DNA from: Dama dama
Taxonomy: Eukaryota > Chordata > Mammalia > Artiodactyla > Cervidae
Direction of reading: 5' to 3'
DNA length: 64,000 nucleotides
NCBI RefSeq assembly: GCF_033118175.1
Contig: NC_083697.1
Location: 21,178,001 to 21,242,000 of the forward strand
Below the pieces are notes generated by a model, which saw only the letters and a program-made list of their open reading frames with translations, had not been told where the DNA came from and made no database searches. Positions within the stretch are counted from its first letter, which is position 1, and the number at the start of each line of letters is the position of its first letter. Position numbers and translations under genes: made by a program. Positions 34,726-45,965 of the stretch are shown piece after piece.

Positions 34726-34965
34726 AAAATTAATTTATTTTAATTCGAGGATAATCACTTTACAATATTGTGATGGCTTTTTCTATACATCAACATGAAT
34801 CAGCCACAGATATACGTGTGTCCCCCCCATCCTGAACCCCTCTTCCGTCTGGGTTGTCTCAGACCACCTGCTTTGGGTGCCCTGCTTCATGCAGCAAACT
34901 TGCATTGGTCATATAGTCTACATATGGTAATTTTTTATGATATTGGTCTGTCCTCTTTGGAGAAA
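34726..34965 (-). mobile_element. Ruminant L1 3' UTR, antisense
   Basis: Reads ATTTTAATTCGAGGATAATC-type L1 terminus, then GTTGTCTCAGACCACCTGC, TGCTTCATGCAGCAAACTTG and CATATGGTAATTTTTTATG in antisense. It is more diverged than the L1 at 55601, and directly abuts the BovB TSD. Confidence 0.85.
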
Positions 34966-35991
34966 GCCAGTCTTCAATATTAAAGATTATAGATAATCCT
35001 GAGGAAGGATAGAAAAAAGTGACAGAGTCCCAGTTTCCTCTAAGTTACTATAGATATCCACTTGCCTTATGCTAAGGCATAAGAAGCCAACCCTAGCAGC
35101 TACAATAATTACTTCCTGTTTATTTTATCATTAGAGGCATTTTCATCATCCTTGTGGTAATAAGTACACAGGAAGTAGTGTAACAAAATTATTCTATATT
35201 GCTCAACAGATATTTCTATTTTTTTCAACATAAGATTTTATACCAAAAATGAGTTCAATGTACATTTTTGTTTGAAATTCAAGGTGTACGTTTTTCTTTT
35301 TTGCCCTTTGGCATTCCTGTTAGGCCCAGGAAATCTCCTGTATTAAAATCATCATTTCAGCATGAGTTTTCTGGAAAAAGAAAAAATGTGAGAAGAGAAA
35401 AGCAGGAGAAGATGGAAGAGGATAAAAAAGGAAAGCTGGAAAATGACATAGCAGAAAATATATGAGAAAAAAGTATCATAGAATGGCCTAAATAGAATCT
35501 TTTACTATTAGTAGATATAAACCATGACAGATAATATATGAAGGTAGTTTTGAGCATTTATTCCAAACTGCTTTTTAAACATTCATTATTTCTATTTTTA
35601 TGAGCATAGCATCATTAACTTTTGTTACAGGAAACTTTGAGAAAAACTCAAATATTTTTAATAGTTTGTATACAAATGAAATATCTATCACATTGGTAAT
35701 ATATTTGTCTTTCAAAAGCTGGCTAACAGTGCCAGAAGATTCAAATAAATTTATACTGGAGTCACTGAGACTCAAAATTTTATCCAAAAAAGTTCACGTG
35801 ACTAATTTTTGTACCATTATAACTTTTTTGGATTTTGCAAGGTTCCTCTCCTAGAGACACCTACACATTTAAATCATTGCATATATTGGTTTTAATTCCA
35901 TTATTTCCCTTAACTCCAAAAACTTCCTAGTAATTTGTACCTATGTTTTCATAATGTTGTGATGAATGTTCTTGTGTGCTTTTTATTTATT
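34966..35991. other. AT-rich single-copy DNA, no gene seen
   Basis: Short open frames on both strands at 35357-35854 are low-complexity and match no family I know. Confidence 0.4.
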
Positions 35992-36110
35992 TTTATTCTT
36001 ATTGCAACACCATGCAATAAGGAATCTTATTTCCCTAACCAGTGATCAAACTCCACACCCCCTTCAGTGGAAGCATGGAGTCTTAACCACTGGACCACCA
36101 GGGAAGTCCC
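35992..36110 (-). mobile_element. CHR-type tRNA-derived SINE, antisense
   Basis: The head is at the right: GTCTTAACCACTGGACCACC and AGGGAAGTCCC are the reverse complement of GGGACTTCCCTGGTGG… . The body carries GCAACACCATGCAATAAGG. CHR SINEs are shared by cetartiodactyls and older than Bov-tA. Confidence 0.85.
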
Positions 36111-37069
36111 TGTAGTCATTTTTAAAACAAATTTTGACTAGGAGAATACTTACCTACACACACAAGCACAAATGCATACCTTCCAAAATAGTGACTTATA
36201 ACTAAAGAAATCTTCAAAACAAGTAACCAAGTATTTATATATTAGAGCATTTCATTCTCAATTTGTTTTATATCATTATAGATAATCACAGTCACTTTCT
36301 AGTTGGATAGAACCCAATAGAATCTCGAAGTATGATAAACATTTTTTTCTTTCCCAAAATGTAAACAGGCTGACCAGGTGTGAGCCTTTTGTTAGGATGG
36401 GGCAAAGGTCAATAATTTTTCTTCATTTTCTGTGGTATGCCCTCAAGGAGAAGAATGTCAAGAATGGTGCCGTATTGGTAGCATAGGGCAGTTCTGTAAG
36501 TTAAGGAATACTGAAGAAAGAGAAGTTGTAGGAGAGAAAGTGTTTAAGTATATAAAGTTAGTTAGGGATTTGATATATTTGGCAAGTCACATCCATTTAG
36601 TTTACTGAGTCCCTACTGAGTATATGATCATATGTAAAAGAATGCATTTCACAGTCTTGAAAAAAGCCATGAACTATCTACGTGAGCTCTGCTTTTGGTT
36701 CCTGGAGTGACACTATGTTAAAATTTTAGCCTTTTTTTTTTCTGAGTTAATATGCACATTTTCATATTCATCTTGCAACCTATTATACTTGAAGCAAATT
36801 CAAATAGGCCTAATGGGAATATTACTCTATTTGACCAAATATTTTATACACACAAAATAGGTATAAAAAGAAAGACAGAAGTGGAAACAACTCACAAGTT
36901 CTAGATAAATAAGAATGGGAGAAGCAGGATCAATTATTTGTGGGTGGTTTTCATGAGAAAGACATGGAGAAAAATTATTCTAAAGGTAATTAATCTGATT
37001 TGCCAAATCCTAACTATAAAATCATAAAATGCAATTATAGCCCAATAAAGAGTTAAAAGTTTATAAAAT
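36111..37069. other. AT-rich single-copy DNA, no gene seen
   Basis: No gene or named repeat recognised. Confidence 0.4.
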
Positions 37070-37291
37070 GACTACATATGTAGTATGAGAGTGAGACCTA
37101 GCTCTGTGACTAATTAGAGTTGTGTGAATTTCGAGATGGTATCTGACATCTCTGTGTCCCTCTTACTTTCATCTGGGAAATGAGGATAAAAATTGTATCT
37201 TCTTCACAGGGTTGTTTTGAGGATAAAAAAAGAGAACACATATAAAGTGCTTAAAACAGCATGTGGAAAGTACTCAAAAAAGCTAAGCATG
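37070..37291 (+). mobile_element. MIR SINE, nearly complete
   Basis: In sense order: 'gagagtgagacctagctctgtgac', 'ctctgtgtccctcttactttcatctgg', 'gaaatgaggataaaaattgtatctt', 'cacagggttgttttgaggat', and 'cacatataaagtgcttaaaacagcatg'. This is good MIR coverage from head to tail. Confidence 0.9.
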
Positions 37292-37690
37292 CATTTATTA
37301 TTTAGATATTTGCAATGATAAACATACATTGTATTGTTGAGAGGTATCTGGCTCAGAAATAATTATGTTATACTATACTTAGTCAATGAAACTCATATTG
37401 TTTTAATTAATAAGTGTACATATTAGTTAATAAGTTTACACAAGATTCAAGCATAATGATAAATAACATACTTTAACCAAAGTACAAATGAAAAATATCT
37501 TGATCATTGCATAGACTATTATAAATATTTAACATCTGACCAACCAGAGTACATGCCGAGCACTTCATTGTAGGGTAGCAAATGTCTGATAGGCTCCTGC
37601 CCGTAATTAATGAAAGACAACGAACTGAATAAAGAGAAGTATAATCAAAGTGAAGTATGTATGTGTACATATATACATACATACACTGTG
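37292..37690. other. Single-copy DNA, no gene seen
   Basis: No gene. A short TA/CATA simple tract lies at 37645-37685, just before a SINE cluster. Confidence 0.4.
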
Positions 37691-37873
37691 CTGTCTATGC
37701 TTAGTCGTTCAATTGTGTCCCACTCTTTGCGACCCCATGGGGATTCTCCAGGCAAGAATACTGGAGTGGGTTGCCTGTGCCCTTCTCCAGGGGATCTTCT
37801 CAACCCAGGGATCAAACCCAGGTCTCCTGCATTGGAGGCAGATTCTTTACCATCTGAGCCACCAGGGAAGCCC
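37691..37873 (-). mobile_element. Bov-tA SINE, antisense, internal deletion
   Basis: The 3' end is at the left and the head (TTTACCATCTGAGCCACCAG, GGAAGCCC) at the right. Between CGACCCCATGG and GGATTCTCCAGG the usual segment of about 30 bp is missing; both edges carry CCATGG-like sequence in the family. Confidence 0.94.
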
Positions 37874-37991
37874 ATGAATACTGGAGTGGGTAGTCTATCC
37901 CTTCTTCAGGGCATCTTCCAGGCCCAGGAACTGAACCAGGATCTCCTGCATTGCAGGCAGATTCTTTACTAGTTGAGTTACCGGGGAAGCC
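37874..37991 (-). mobile_element. Bov-tA SINE, antisense, 3'-truncated
   Basis: A second, partial Bov-tA directly abutting the first: GAATACTGGAGTGGGTAGTC through TTTACTAGTTGAGTTACCGG, GGAAGCC. It lacks the Bov-A 3' end. It may be a second insertion or a partial duplication. Confidence 0.92.
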
Positions 37992-38040
37992 GTATGTACA
38001 TATATATATATGTATATGTATATATGCACATGTGGTGTAT
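37992..38040. repeat. TA/TGTA simple repeat
   Basis: Interrupted TATATATATATGTATATG tract between two SINEs. Confidence 0.85.
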
Positions 38041-38257
38041 GCATGCTTGCTAAGTCGCTTCTGTGTGTCCGACTCTTTGTGACCCTATGGACCATAGCCC
38101 ACCAGGCTCCTCTGTCCATGGGATTTCCCAGGCAAGAATACTGGAGTGGGTTGCCATTTCCTTCTCCAGGGGATCTTCCTGACCCAGGGATGGAAACTCA
38201 GTCTCTTGTGTCTCCTTGACTGGCAGGCGGGTTCTTTACCATTAGCGCCACGTGGGA
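38041..38257 (-). mobile_element. Bov-tA SINE, antisense
   Basis: A complete third Bov-tA in the same orientation: GCATGCTTGCTAAGTCGCTT, body TCCATGGGATTTCCCAGGC, head GGGTTCTTTACCATTAGCGC. Its 3' simple tail probably seeded the TA/TG repeat to its left. Confidence 0.94.
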
Positions 38258-38340
38258 ATACAAATATGATTAATATTAGGTGCTACGCAAGTTCTTGGTA
38301 TCCTGACCAAAGTGCCCGAAGTGCACCATGAATCAAATAA

Positions 38341-38860
38341 ACAGTTCATCTCCCCAAATAACCTTCAGTTCATTCAGCACTTCAGGCTCTTTCATCCTTC
38401 ATGGCCTTCACACATGCTATTTTTCACCCCAAGTAATTTCTATTCCAGGTGGTTCGGTGGTTAAAAAAAAAAAAGAAATCTGCCTGCTAATGCAGGAGAC
38501 CCAGGTTCCATCCTTGGGTCAGGAAGATGCCCAGGAGAAGGAAATGGCAACCCACTCCAATATTCTTGCCTGGAAAATCCCATGGACAGAGGAGCCTGGC
38601 AGGATACAATCCACGGGGTCTCAAAGAGTCAGACAGGACAGAGAGACTGAGCATGCAATCAATTTCTACTCATCTCTTGGAGTTCACTTAAAATGTCAGT
38701 TCCTAAAAAAAGTGTTCTCTGATCTCTAATCCCCAGAGGCCAAAACTCCCTCAGAAATCCCTCTGCTGTGACCAGCATGGGTATAAATTTCCTCTCATAA
38801 GGACACTTTCGACACCCTGGGCACTTTCCTTTGTCGTAGAGTCCTTTAGAAAATTCTAGA
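38341..38860 (+). mobile_element. L2 LINE fragment, split by Bov-tA
   Basis: L2 phrases on both sides of a SINE: 'tcatggccttcacacatgctat' and 'aagtaatttc' before it; 'atctcttggagttcacttaaaatgtcag', 'gtgttctctgatctctaatcccc' and 'gggcactttcctttgtcgtag' after it. Confidence 0.7.
38446..38660 (+). mobile_element. Bov-tA SINE with TSD
   Basis: Sense Bov-tA with an A-run replacing part of the head (38462-38473). The body reads GGCAACCCACTCCAATATTC. The TSD AATTTCTATTC (38435-38445) and AATTTCTACTC (38661-38671) differs at one position. Confidence 0.95.
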
Positions 38861-39003
38861 GCAAGCGTGATGATTGAATTTCACATTGCCTCATGTTAAC
38901 AAGGCTGCAGAACACTCTGATGAGGGAAACATGCTGAGTCCATAAAGCAAGAGTTCAAACTCACATCTTATTTTAAACTTTTTATTATGATACAATATAT
39001 CAT

Positions 39004-39158
39004 CTCTCTGCCACCTGTTTTTGTAAATAAAGCTTAACCATCACACTCATGCTTCCATGTCATAATAGCAGGGTTGAGTAGCTATGACAGTCCACCACAC
39101 AGTCCTTGAAGTCTAAAATATTTGCCATGGGGACCTTTACAGAAAAACTTGCAAACCA
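39004..39158 (+). mobile_element. MER5A (hAT-Charlie MITE)
   Basis: In sense: 'tgccacctgtttttgtaaataaagctt', 'gcagggttgagtagctatgacag', 'ctaaaatatttgccatgggg', 'cctttacagaaaaacttgc'. These are the hallmark MER5A phrases. It is a non-autonomous DNA transposon shared by placental mammals. Confidence 0.9.
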
Positions 39159-39429
39159 CTTTCTTAATCCATCATAGAAACTCTCTGGTTCTCTGACTTA
39201 AACTGAGAAGGTAAAACCTTGAGTTTATCATGTTCTTCCTGAGAACTCTCTAGTGAAGACAAAAGCAACCATGTCACTTGAATGTTTGAGGAATTCATTT
39301 TCACCGTTGTCGCAACCATCCTATTAACCAAAGCCCTGCTAGCAATAGGCACTTCATCTCTGATAGTCACAGATAATTTTTTGCCACAAAACGCCGTACG
39401 ATGTCATTATCATATTTTCCATTTGTAAT

Positions 39430-39644
39430 GTTGCTGCCACTGCTATTTAGTCACAAAGTAATGTCTGACTCCTTGCCACCCCATGAACTGTAGCCTGCCA
39501 TGCTCCTCTGTTCATGAATTTTTCCAGGCAAGAATACTGCAGTGGGTTGCCATTTCCTTCTCCAGGGCATCTTTCCTACCCAGAGATTGAACCTGGGTCT
39601 CCTGCTTGGCAGGCAGATTTTACTGCTAAGCCACCTGAGAAGCC
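39430..39644 (-). mobile_element. Bov-tA SINE, antisense, with TSD
   Basis: The 3' tail is TTGCTGCCACTGCTATTTAG and the head is at the right (ACTGCTAAGCCACCTGAGAA). A perfect 12-bp TSD, TCCATTTGTAAT, lies at 39418-39429 and 39645-39656. Confidence 0.96.
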
Positions 39645-39869
39645 TCCATTTGTAATTGAATGCTTTGAAATCCAATTAGACAAAAGGCCCCAAATTTCAA
39701 TCATCAAGGTTTGGTTTCCTGGGATAGCTCTTAGACCCAATTATTACATCAGTCAGGGTCTCATTAAGGCAAAAAAAAAAAAAAGACTCTAGACATTTTT
39801 GACTGGATACATACACTAAGCCAATCTCACATTTTTGGTTCTGTTATTTTCAGCATCTGACTCTTGTTA

Positions 39870-40000
39870 GAAGCCCCAGCAAGACGGTAGGCGCTGGAGC
39901 AGCGGCTATGCAGCGCTGGAGAGATTTTGAGGAGATATCCCATTTCCAAGAGCAAAGGAGAAGCCTCAGCAAGATGATAGGAGGGGCAAAATTGCATTTA
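39870..40000 (+). repeat. Repeated 5'-UTR unit of BovB
   Basis: GAAGCCCCAGCAAGACGGTA at 39870 recurs as GAAGCCTCAGCAAGATGATA at 39960, exactly 90 bp on. The copy therefore holds one full 90-bp unit plus the start of a second. Tandem 5' monomers act as promoters in other LINEs; that role here is inference. Confidence 0.75.
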
Positions 40001-40830
40001 GAATCAAACCCCATACACGCCAGAGACGCTCAGAGAACTCAAACAAACCTTGTATACACCAGGACCCAGAGACCCCACAGAGACTGAGGCAGAACTGTGT
40101 TTGAGGGTCTTCTGCAGAGATACAGGTCAGCAGCGGACTGTTACAGGGGCAGGGGCTCTGGGTGCAGTAGACCTGGATATGGCCTAAGCCCTCTTGGAGG
40201 AACTCGCCATTAACCGCACTACACAGCTGCCAGAACTTACACAGGACTGGGGAAACAGACTCTTGGAGGGCACAAATAGAAACCTGTGGGCACCAGGACC
40301 CAGAGAAAGGAGCAGTGACCCAGACTTGCCCATGAGTGTCCAGGAGTCTCCAGCAGAGGTGTGGGTTGGTGGTGGCCTGCTGCAGGGTTGGGGGCACTGA
40401 GTGTAGCAATGCATGCATGGGACCTTTTGAAGGAGGTCGCCATTGTTTTCATTACCTCCACCATAGTTTGGCCCCAGTTAAATAAAAGGGAGGGAACCCA
40501 TCAACAGAAAATTGGATTAAAGAATTACTGAACATGGCCCCGCCCATCAGAACAAGACCCAGTTTCCCCCTCAGTCAGTCTCTCCCATCAGGAAGCTTCC
40601 ATAAACCTCTTATCCTTCTCCATCAGAGGGCAGAAAGACTTAAAACCACAATTACAGAAAACTAACCAGTCTGATCACATGGACCACAGACTTGTTTAAT
40701 TTAATGAAACTATGAGCCATGCCCTTGTAGGGCCACCCAAGATGGATGGGTCATGGTGGAGAGTTCTGATAAAATGTGGTCCACTGGAGAAGGGAATGGC
40801 AAACCACTTCAGTATTCTTGCCTTGAGAAC

Positions 40831-43800
40831 CCAATGAACAGTATGAAAAGGAAAAAAGATAGGACATTGAAAGATGAACTTCCGAGGTTGGTAGGTGCCC
40901 AATATGCTACTGGAGATCAGTGGAGAAATAACTCCAGAAAGAATGAAGGGACAGAGCCAAAGCAAAAACAATACCCAGTTGTGGATGACATTAAGTCCAA
41001 TGATATAAAGAGCAATATTGCATAGGAACCTGGAATGTTAGGTCCATGAATCAAGGCAAATAGAAAGTGGTCAAACAGGAGATGGCAAGAGTAAACATCG
41101 ACTATAGGAGTCAGCATACTAAAATGGACTGGAATGGGTGAATTTAACTCAGATGACCATTATATCTACTACTGCGGGCAAGAATCCATTAGAAAAACTG
41201 GAGTAGCCATCATAGTAAAAAAAAGAGGCTGAAATGCAGTACTTGGATGCAAACTCAAAAATAACAGAATGATCTCTGTTTGTTTCCAAGGCAAACCATT
41301 CAATATCACAGTAATCCAAGTTTATGCCCCGACCATTAGGGATGAAGAAGCTGAAGTTGAACGGTTCTATGAAGACCTACAAGAGTTTCTAGAACTAACA
41401 CTCCAAAAAAGATGTCTTTTTCATTATAGGGGACTGGAATGCAAAAGTAGGACGTCAAGAGATACGTAGACTAACAGGGAAATTTGGCCTTAGAGTACAG
41501 AATGAAGCAGGGCAAAGGCTAATAGAGTTTTGCAAAGAGAATGTACCGGTCATAACAAACACCCTCTTCCAACAAGACAAGAGAAGACTCTACACGTGGA
41601 TATCACCTGATGGTCAATACTGAAATCAGATTGATTATATGCTTCGCAGACAAAGATGGAGAAGCTCTCTACAGTCAGCAAAAACAAGACTGAGAGCTGA
41701 CTGTGCTCAGATCATGAACTCCTTATTGTCAAATTCAGACTTAATTTGAAGAAAATGGGGAAAACCACTAGACCATTCAGGTATGACCTAAATCAAATCC
41801 CTTACGATTATACAGTGGAAGTGAGAAATAGATTCAAGGGATTAGGTCTGATAGACAGAGTGCCTGAAGAACTATGGATGGAGATTTGTGACACTGTACA
41901 GGAGGCAGTGATCAAGACCATCCCCAAGAAAAAGAAATGCAAAAAAGGCAAAATGGTTATCTCAGGAGGCCTTACAAATAACTGAAAAGAGGAGAAGTGA
42001 AAGGCAAAAGAGAAAAGGAAAGATATACCCATTTGAATGCAGAGTTCCAAAGAATAATAAGGAGAGATAAGAAAGCCTTCCTCAGTGATCAATGCAAAGA
42101 AACAGAGGACAATACTAGAATGGGAAAGACTAGAGATCTCTTCAAGAAAATTAGAGATACCAAGGGAATATTTCATACGAAGATGGGCTCAATAAAGGAT
42201 AGAAATGGTGTGGACCTAACAGAAACAGAAGATATTAAGAAGAGGTGGCAAGAATACACAGAAGAACTGTACAAAAAAGATCTTCATGATTCAGATAATC
42301 ACGATGATGTGATCACTCACCTAGGCCAGACATCCTGGAATGAGAAGTCAAGTTGGCCTTAGGAAGCATCACTGCAAACAAAGCTAGTGAAGGTAGTGAA
42401 ATTCCAGTTGATCTATTTCAAATCCTAAAAGATGGTGCCATGAAAGTGTTGCACTCAATATGCCAGCAAATTTGGAAAACTCAGCAGTGGCCCTGGGGCT
42501 GGAAAAAGTCTGTTTTCATTCCTATCCCAAAGAAAGGCAATGCCAAAGAATGCTCAATTTACTGCACAATTGCACTCATTTCACACGCCAACAAAGTAAT
42601 GCTCAAAATTCTCCAAGACAGACTTCAACAGTATGTAAACTGTGAACTTCCAGATGTTCAAGATGGATTTAGAAAAGGCAAGAGGAAGCAAAGATCAAAT
42701 TGCCAGCATCCGCTGGATCATCGAAAAAGCAAGAAAGTTCCAGAAAAACATCTACTTCTGCTTTATTGACTATGCCAAAGCCTTTGACTGTGTGGATCAC
42801 AACAAACTGTGGAAAATTCTTAAAGAGATGGGAATACCAGACCATCTGACCTGCCTCATGAGAAATCTGTATGCAGGTCAGGAAGCAACAGTTAGAACTG
42901 GACATGGAACAACAGACTGGTTTCAAATTGGGAAAGAAGTATGTCAAAGCTGTATATTGTCACCTTGCTTGTTAAACTTATATGCAGAGTACATCATGAG
43001 AAACGCTGAACTGGATGAAGCACAAGCTGGCATCAAGATTGCTGGGAGAAATGTCAGTAACCTCAGATATGCAGATGACACCACCCTTATGGCAGAAAGT
43101 GAAAAAGAACTAAAGAGCCTCTTGATGAAAGTGAAAGAGGAAAGTAAAAGTTGGTTTAAAACTCAGTATTCAGAAAAAAAGATCATGGCATCTGGTCTCA
43201 TCACTTCATGGCAAATAGACGGGGAAACAATGGAAACAGTGACAGATTTTATTTTCTTGGGCTCCAAAATCCCTGCAGATGGTGACTGCGGCCATGAAAT
43301 TAAAAGACACTTGCTCCTTGGAAGAAAAGTTATGACCAACCTAGATAGCACATTAAAAAGGAGAGACATTACTTTGACAACATTGGTCCATCTAGTCAAA
43401 ACTATGGTTTTTCCAGGGGTCATGTATGAATGTGAGAATTGGACTATTATGAAAGCTGAGCACTAAAGAATTGATGCTTTTGAACTGTGGTGTTGGAGAA
43501 GACGCTTGAGGGTCCCTTGAACTGCAACGAGATCCAACCAGTCCATCCTAAGGGCAATCAGTCCTGAATTTTCATTGGAAGCACTGATGCTGAAGCTGAA
43601 ACATCAATACTTTGGCCAGCTGATGTGAAGAACTGACTCATTTGAAAAGACCCTGATGCTGGGAAAGACTGAAGGTGGGAGGAGAAGGGGATGACAGAGG
43701 ATGAGATGGTTGGATGGCATCACCGACTCAAGGGACATGAGTTTGAGTAAACTCCGAGAGTTGGTGATGGACAGGGATGCCTGACGTGCTGCAGCCCATG

Positions 43801-43835
43801 GGGTTGCAAAGAGTTGGACACCACTGAGCGACTGA
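40831..43835 (+). pseudogene. BovB endonuclease / reverse transcriptase pseudogene
   Basis: Coding similarity runs from MNSMKRKKDRTLKDE (40831) to a normal stop at 43833-43835 after SWTPLSD, about 1000 codons. The APE domain shows GTWNVRSMNQ (about 41025), GDWNAKVG (about 41430) and SDHELL (about 41710). A 274-codon open frame (42642-43466) covers the RT: motif A FIDYAKAFD (residues 40-48) and motif C YADD (143-146, at 43068-43079) are intact, but motif B reads CQSC where related copies have QGC. In-frame stops include TAG 41061-41063 and TGA 41621-41623, and several frameshifts split the rest. No active protein is possible. Confidence 0.95.
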
Positions 43836-43855
43836 ACTGAACTCAACTCCTGTTA

Positions 43856-44330
43856 CCAAATTCTGTATCCATTTGGATTTTGTTTGCTTCTTGTAATATG
43901 TATCGCTACTGAGTAATGGCTTAAACTCATTAGGGGATTATTTTTCTCATAAAATAAAGGACCCAGTGGTAGGCAGCCCAATGCTTGTACCATGGCTCCT
44001 TGGTGTCATCAGGAACCCAGGCTGCTTCCAGCTATTTGGCATCCTTTGAGATTTTTCATGTTATTTAACCTAGCTCACAGACATGAGCTTCAGGAATTAT
44101 GTCTACATTGCATTAGGAAAAAGGGGGAGACCAAAGAACAAAATTAGTCCTTTGTTTTTAAATATGTGCTTGTTAAGTCTAACCTTCCATATTATAAAGT
44201 TTTGCCAAATGTTTCACTGAACAACTTGTGCTCCTATCTCTTTTGCTAGGACTGTGTATTATGGTTGGCTCTTAGTGCAAGGAAGACTGGAGAAATTTTC
44301 ACCCTAGATAAAATCAAAGTTCTTTAGTGA
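43856..44330. other. Repeat-like DNA, family not assigned
   Basis: 43890-44110 ('ggcttaaactcattaggggatt', 'cagtggtaggcagcccaatgc', 'gtgtcatcaggaacccaggctgcttcc') has the feel of an ancient interspersed repeat that I cannot name. No gene. Confidence 0.35.
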
Positions 44331-44344
44331 GAAGGAAGGGAATT

Positions 44345-44830
44345 TCTCATGTCCTAACTATGCTGTTTCCTCTTGTTCACCACAATTCATTCTCCCCTCA
44401 GCAGTCAGAGTATGCTCTCTAAAAGAAGATCTTATCATATCATTCCTCTTATAAAGCTCTTCAACACAATCCTATTGAACTTAGTGTAAAATAAGTTCAA
44501 AATCCTTACTGTAGCCATCAGACATTGTATACACTGTCCCCTGCTCCATTTCCATGACTCATTTTTTATCCTATTTCTTACCCTCCATGCTTCAGTCACT
44601 TGGGCCTCCCATGATTCATTTAGTTGAACTTGACCGGCTGTAGTCTTGCCCTCACTCTTCACCTGAATAACTTCTCATTCTTGAGATATTTATTTTAATA
44701 TCATTTACTTAGATAAAGTCTACAATTTTTCAAATTAAGACATTAATGCCCCCATTTCAATCTCATATGATTCCTTTTATTTTTCATTTATAGCACTTGC
44801 AAAAATGTCTTATCATATGCTTCTTATTTT
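44345..44830 (+). mobile_element. L2 LINE fragment
   Basis: L2 phrases in sense: 'cagcagtcagagtatgctctc', 'cttatcatatcattcctctt', 'aagctcttcaacacaatcc', 'atgcttcagtcacttgggcctcc' and 'tttcatttatagcacttgc'. Confidence 0.7.
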
Positions 44831-44930
44831 ATGCCTGAAAAAACTTAATGAATCTTGTTTATATCTCCTAAGAATCTCACAGATGAAAAAGGGAGTGACT
44901 TGCACAGCTAGTCTTTTCTATAAGCTTGAA

Positions 44931-44931
<1 letters not shown>

Positions 44932-44963
<32 letters not shown>
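44932..44963. repeat. (AC)n microsatellite
   Basis: About 16 uninterrupted AC units after GAAAT. Confidence 0.97.
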
Positions 44964-44964
<1 letters not shown>

Positions 44965-45724
44965 CATAACTTAGCGCTTACCTTAGAAAGCTAGAACACT
45001 GGGAGATTTTTATTTCCTCTAAATCAACACAGAAGCAGGAGATCAGACACCTTTCTTGTAGTTCTTTCCGAGTTGTCCCTGATTCTGTGATCTGTCAGCC
45101 AGCCATTTGTCTTCTTCTTCTGATGGTCTGCTTTCCAGTAGAAAAGCTCTGTCAGCCCTGGGAACAGGTATTCAAACAGAGTGTACCCGCTGGTCTTCTT
45201 GCCTGGTTCTGTCCCTATATAATTTATAAGGTTGGTGTGAATCACAGTTGAGCTATGTTTGAATCTTTTCTCAGCTGTGTAGTCCTTTATAAGATAAATT
45301 AGAAACATTTACAAATCTTCTCTGAGTATTTCTTCTTTTACCAAGCTGTGACTCTACTTTTTGAGGGTCTAATTCAACTGACTGCTGTTACGAGGTTAAA
45401 TGTAATTTTCACCAAGATTTTCTGGTATATAAATCCTCTCTGCTACGTAGATAAGAAGCAGTACATATTGAGTACAATAAACTATGATTTTCATAATTTT
45501 TTTTTCCTAATGGAGTATTGGCCAGAGAGTAAAGATTGGATTGAATCATGTAAAGACAGTTGAGATCCTTTCATTGACTCTATAAGTTCTGAGCCATCTT
45601 ACCTATTTTGTGTCCCTAGAGAGGAAGAAAAGATATCCTAACAACAAGAATCTATTTATTGATTTTGAAAATGGCAATAGTAAGACTTTATTTTTATAGA
45701 ATTTGTGTAAATTTATCAAGAATT
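44964..45724. other. Single-copy DNA, no gene seen
   Basis: A 94-codon frame on the minus strand (45024-45308) has no recognisable domain. No repeats recognised. Confidence 0.4.
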
Positions 45725-45732
45725 ATTAAATA

Positions 45733-45957
45733 GTTGTGTGTGCATGCTAAGTCACTCAATTGTGTCTGACTCTTTGTGACCCCATGGACTGAACCCTACC
45801 AGGCTCCTCTGTCTGTGGGGATTCTCCAGGCAAGAATACTGGAGCGGGTTGCCACGTCCTCTTCTAGGGATCTTCCTGACCCAAGGATCGAATCTGCATC
45901 TCGTGTCTCCTGCATTGGCAGGTGGATTCTTTACCCACTGAGCCACCTGGGAAGCCC
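45733..45957 (-). mobile_element. Bov-tA SINE, antisense, with TSD
   Basis: The 3' tail is GTTGTGTGTGCATGCTAAGT and the head TTTACCCACTGAGCCACCTG at the right. The TSD ATTAAATA lies at 45725-45732 and 45958-45965. Confidence 0.95.
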
Positions 45958-45965
45958 ATTAAATA

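Larger units (their letters stand above)
39870..43845 (+). mobile_element. Full-length BovB LINE with TSD
   Basis: A 3976-bp copy from a 5' end GAAGCCCCAGCAAGACGGTA to the 3' end GAGCGACTGAACTGAACTC. ACTCTTGTTA (39860-39869) and ACTCCTGTTA (43846-43855) are a 10-bp TSD with one mismatch, so both element ends are defined. The order is 5' UTR with a 90-bp-spaced repeat (39870-40830), the APE endonuclease region, the RT, and an Arg-rich C-terminus. BovB is an RTE-clade retrotransposon that reached ruminants by horizontal transfer, on published phylogenetic evidence. All coding parts are broken. Confidence 0.97.

Noticed and set aside
39966..40418. A 150-codon minus-strand open frame
   Set aside because: It lies antisense in the BovB 5' UTR, whose GC-richer composition leaves frames open by chance.
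42642..43466. A 274-codon open frame that looks like a host gene
   Set aside because: It is the RT segment of the dead full-length BovB; the up- and downstream parts are out of frame and TSDs bound the element.
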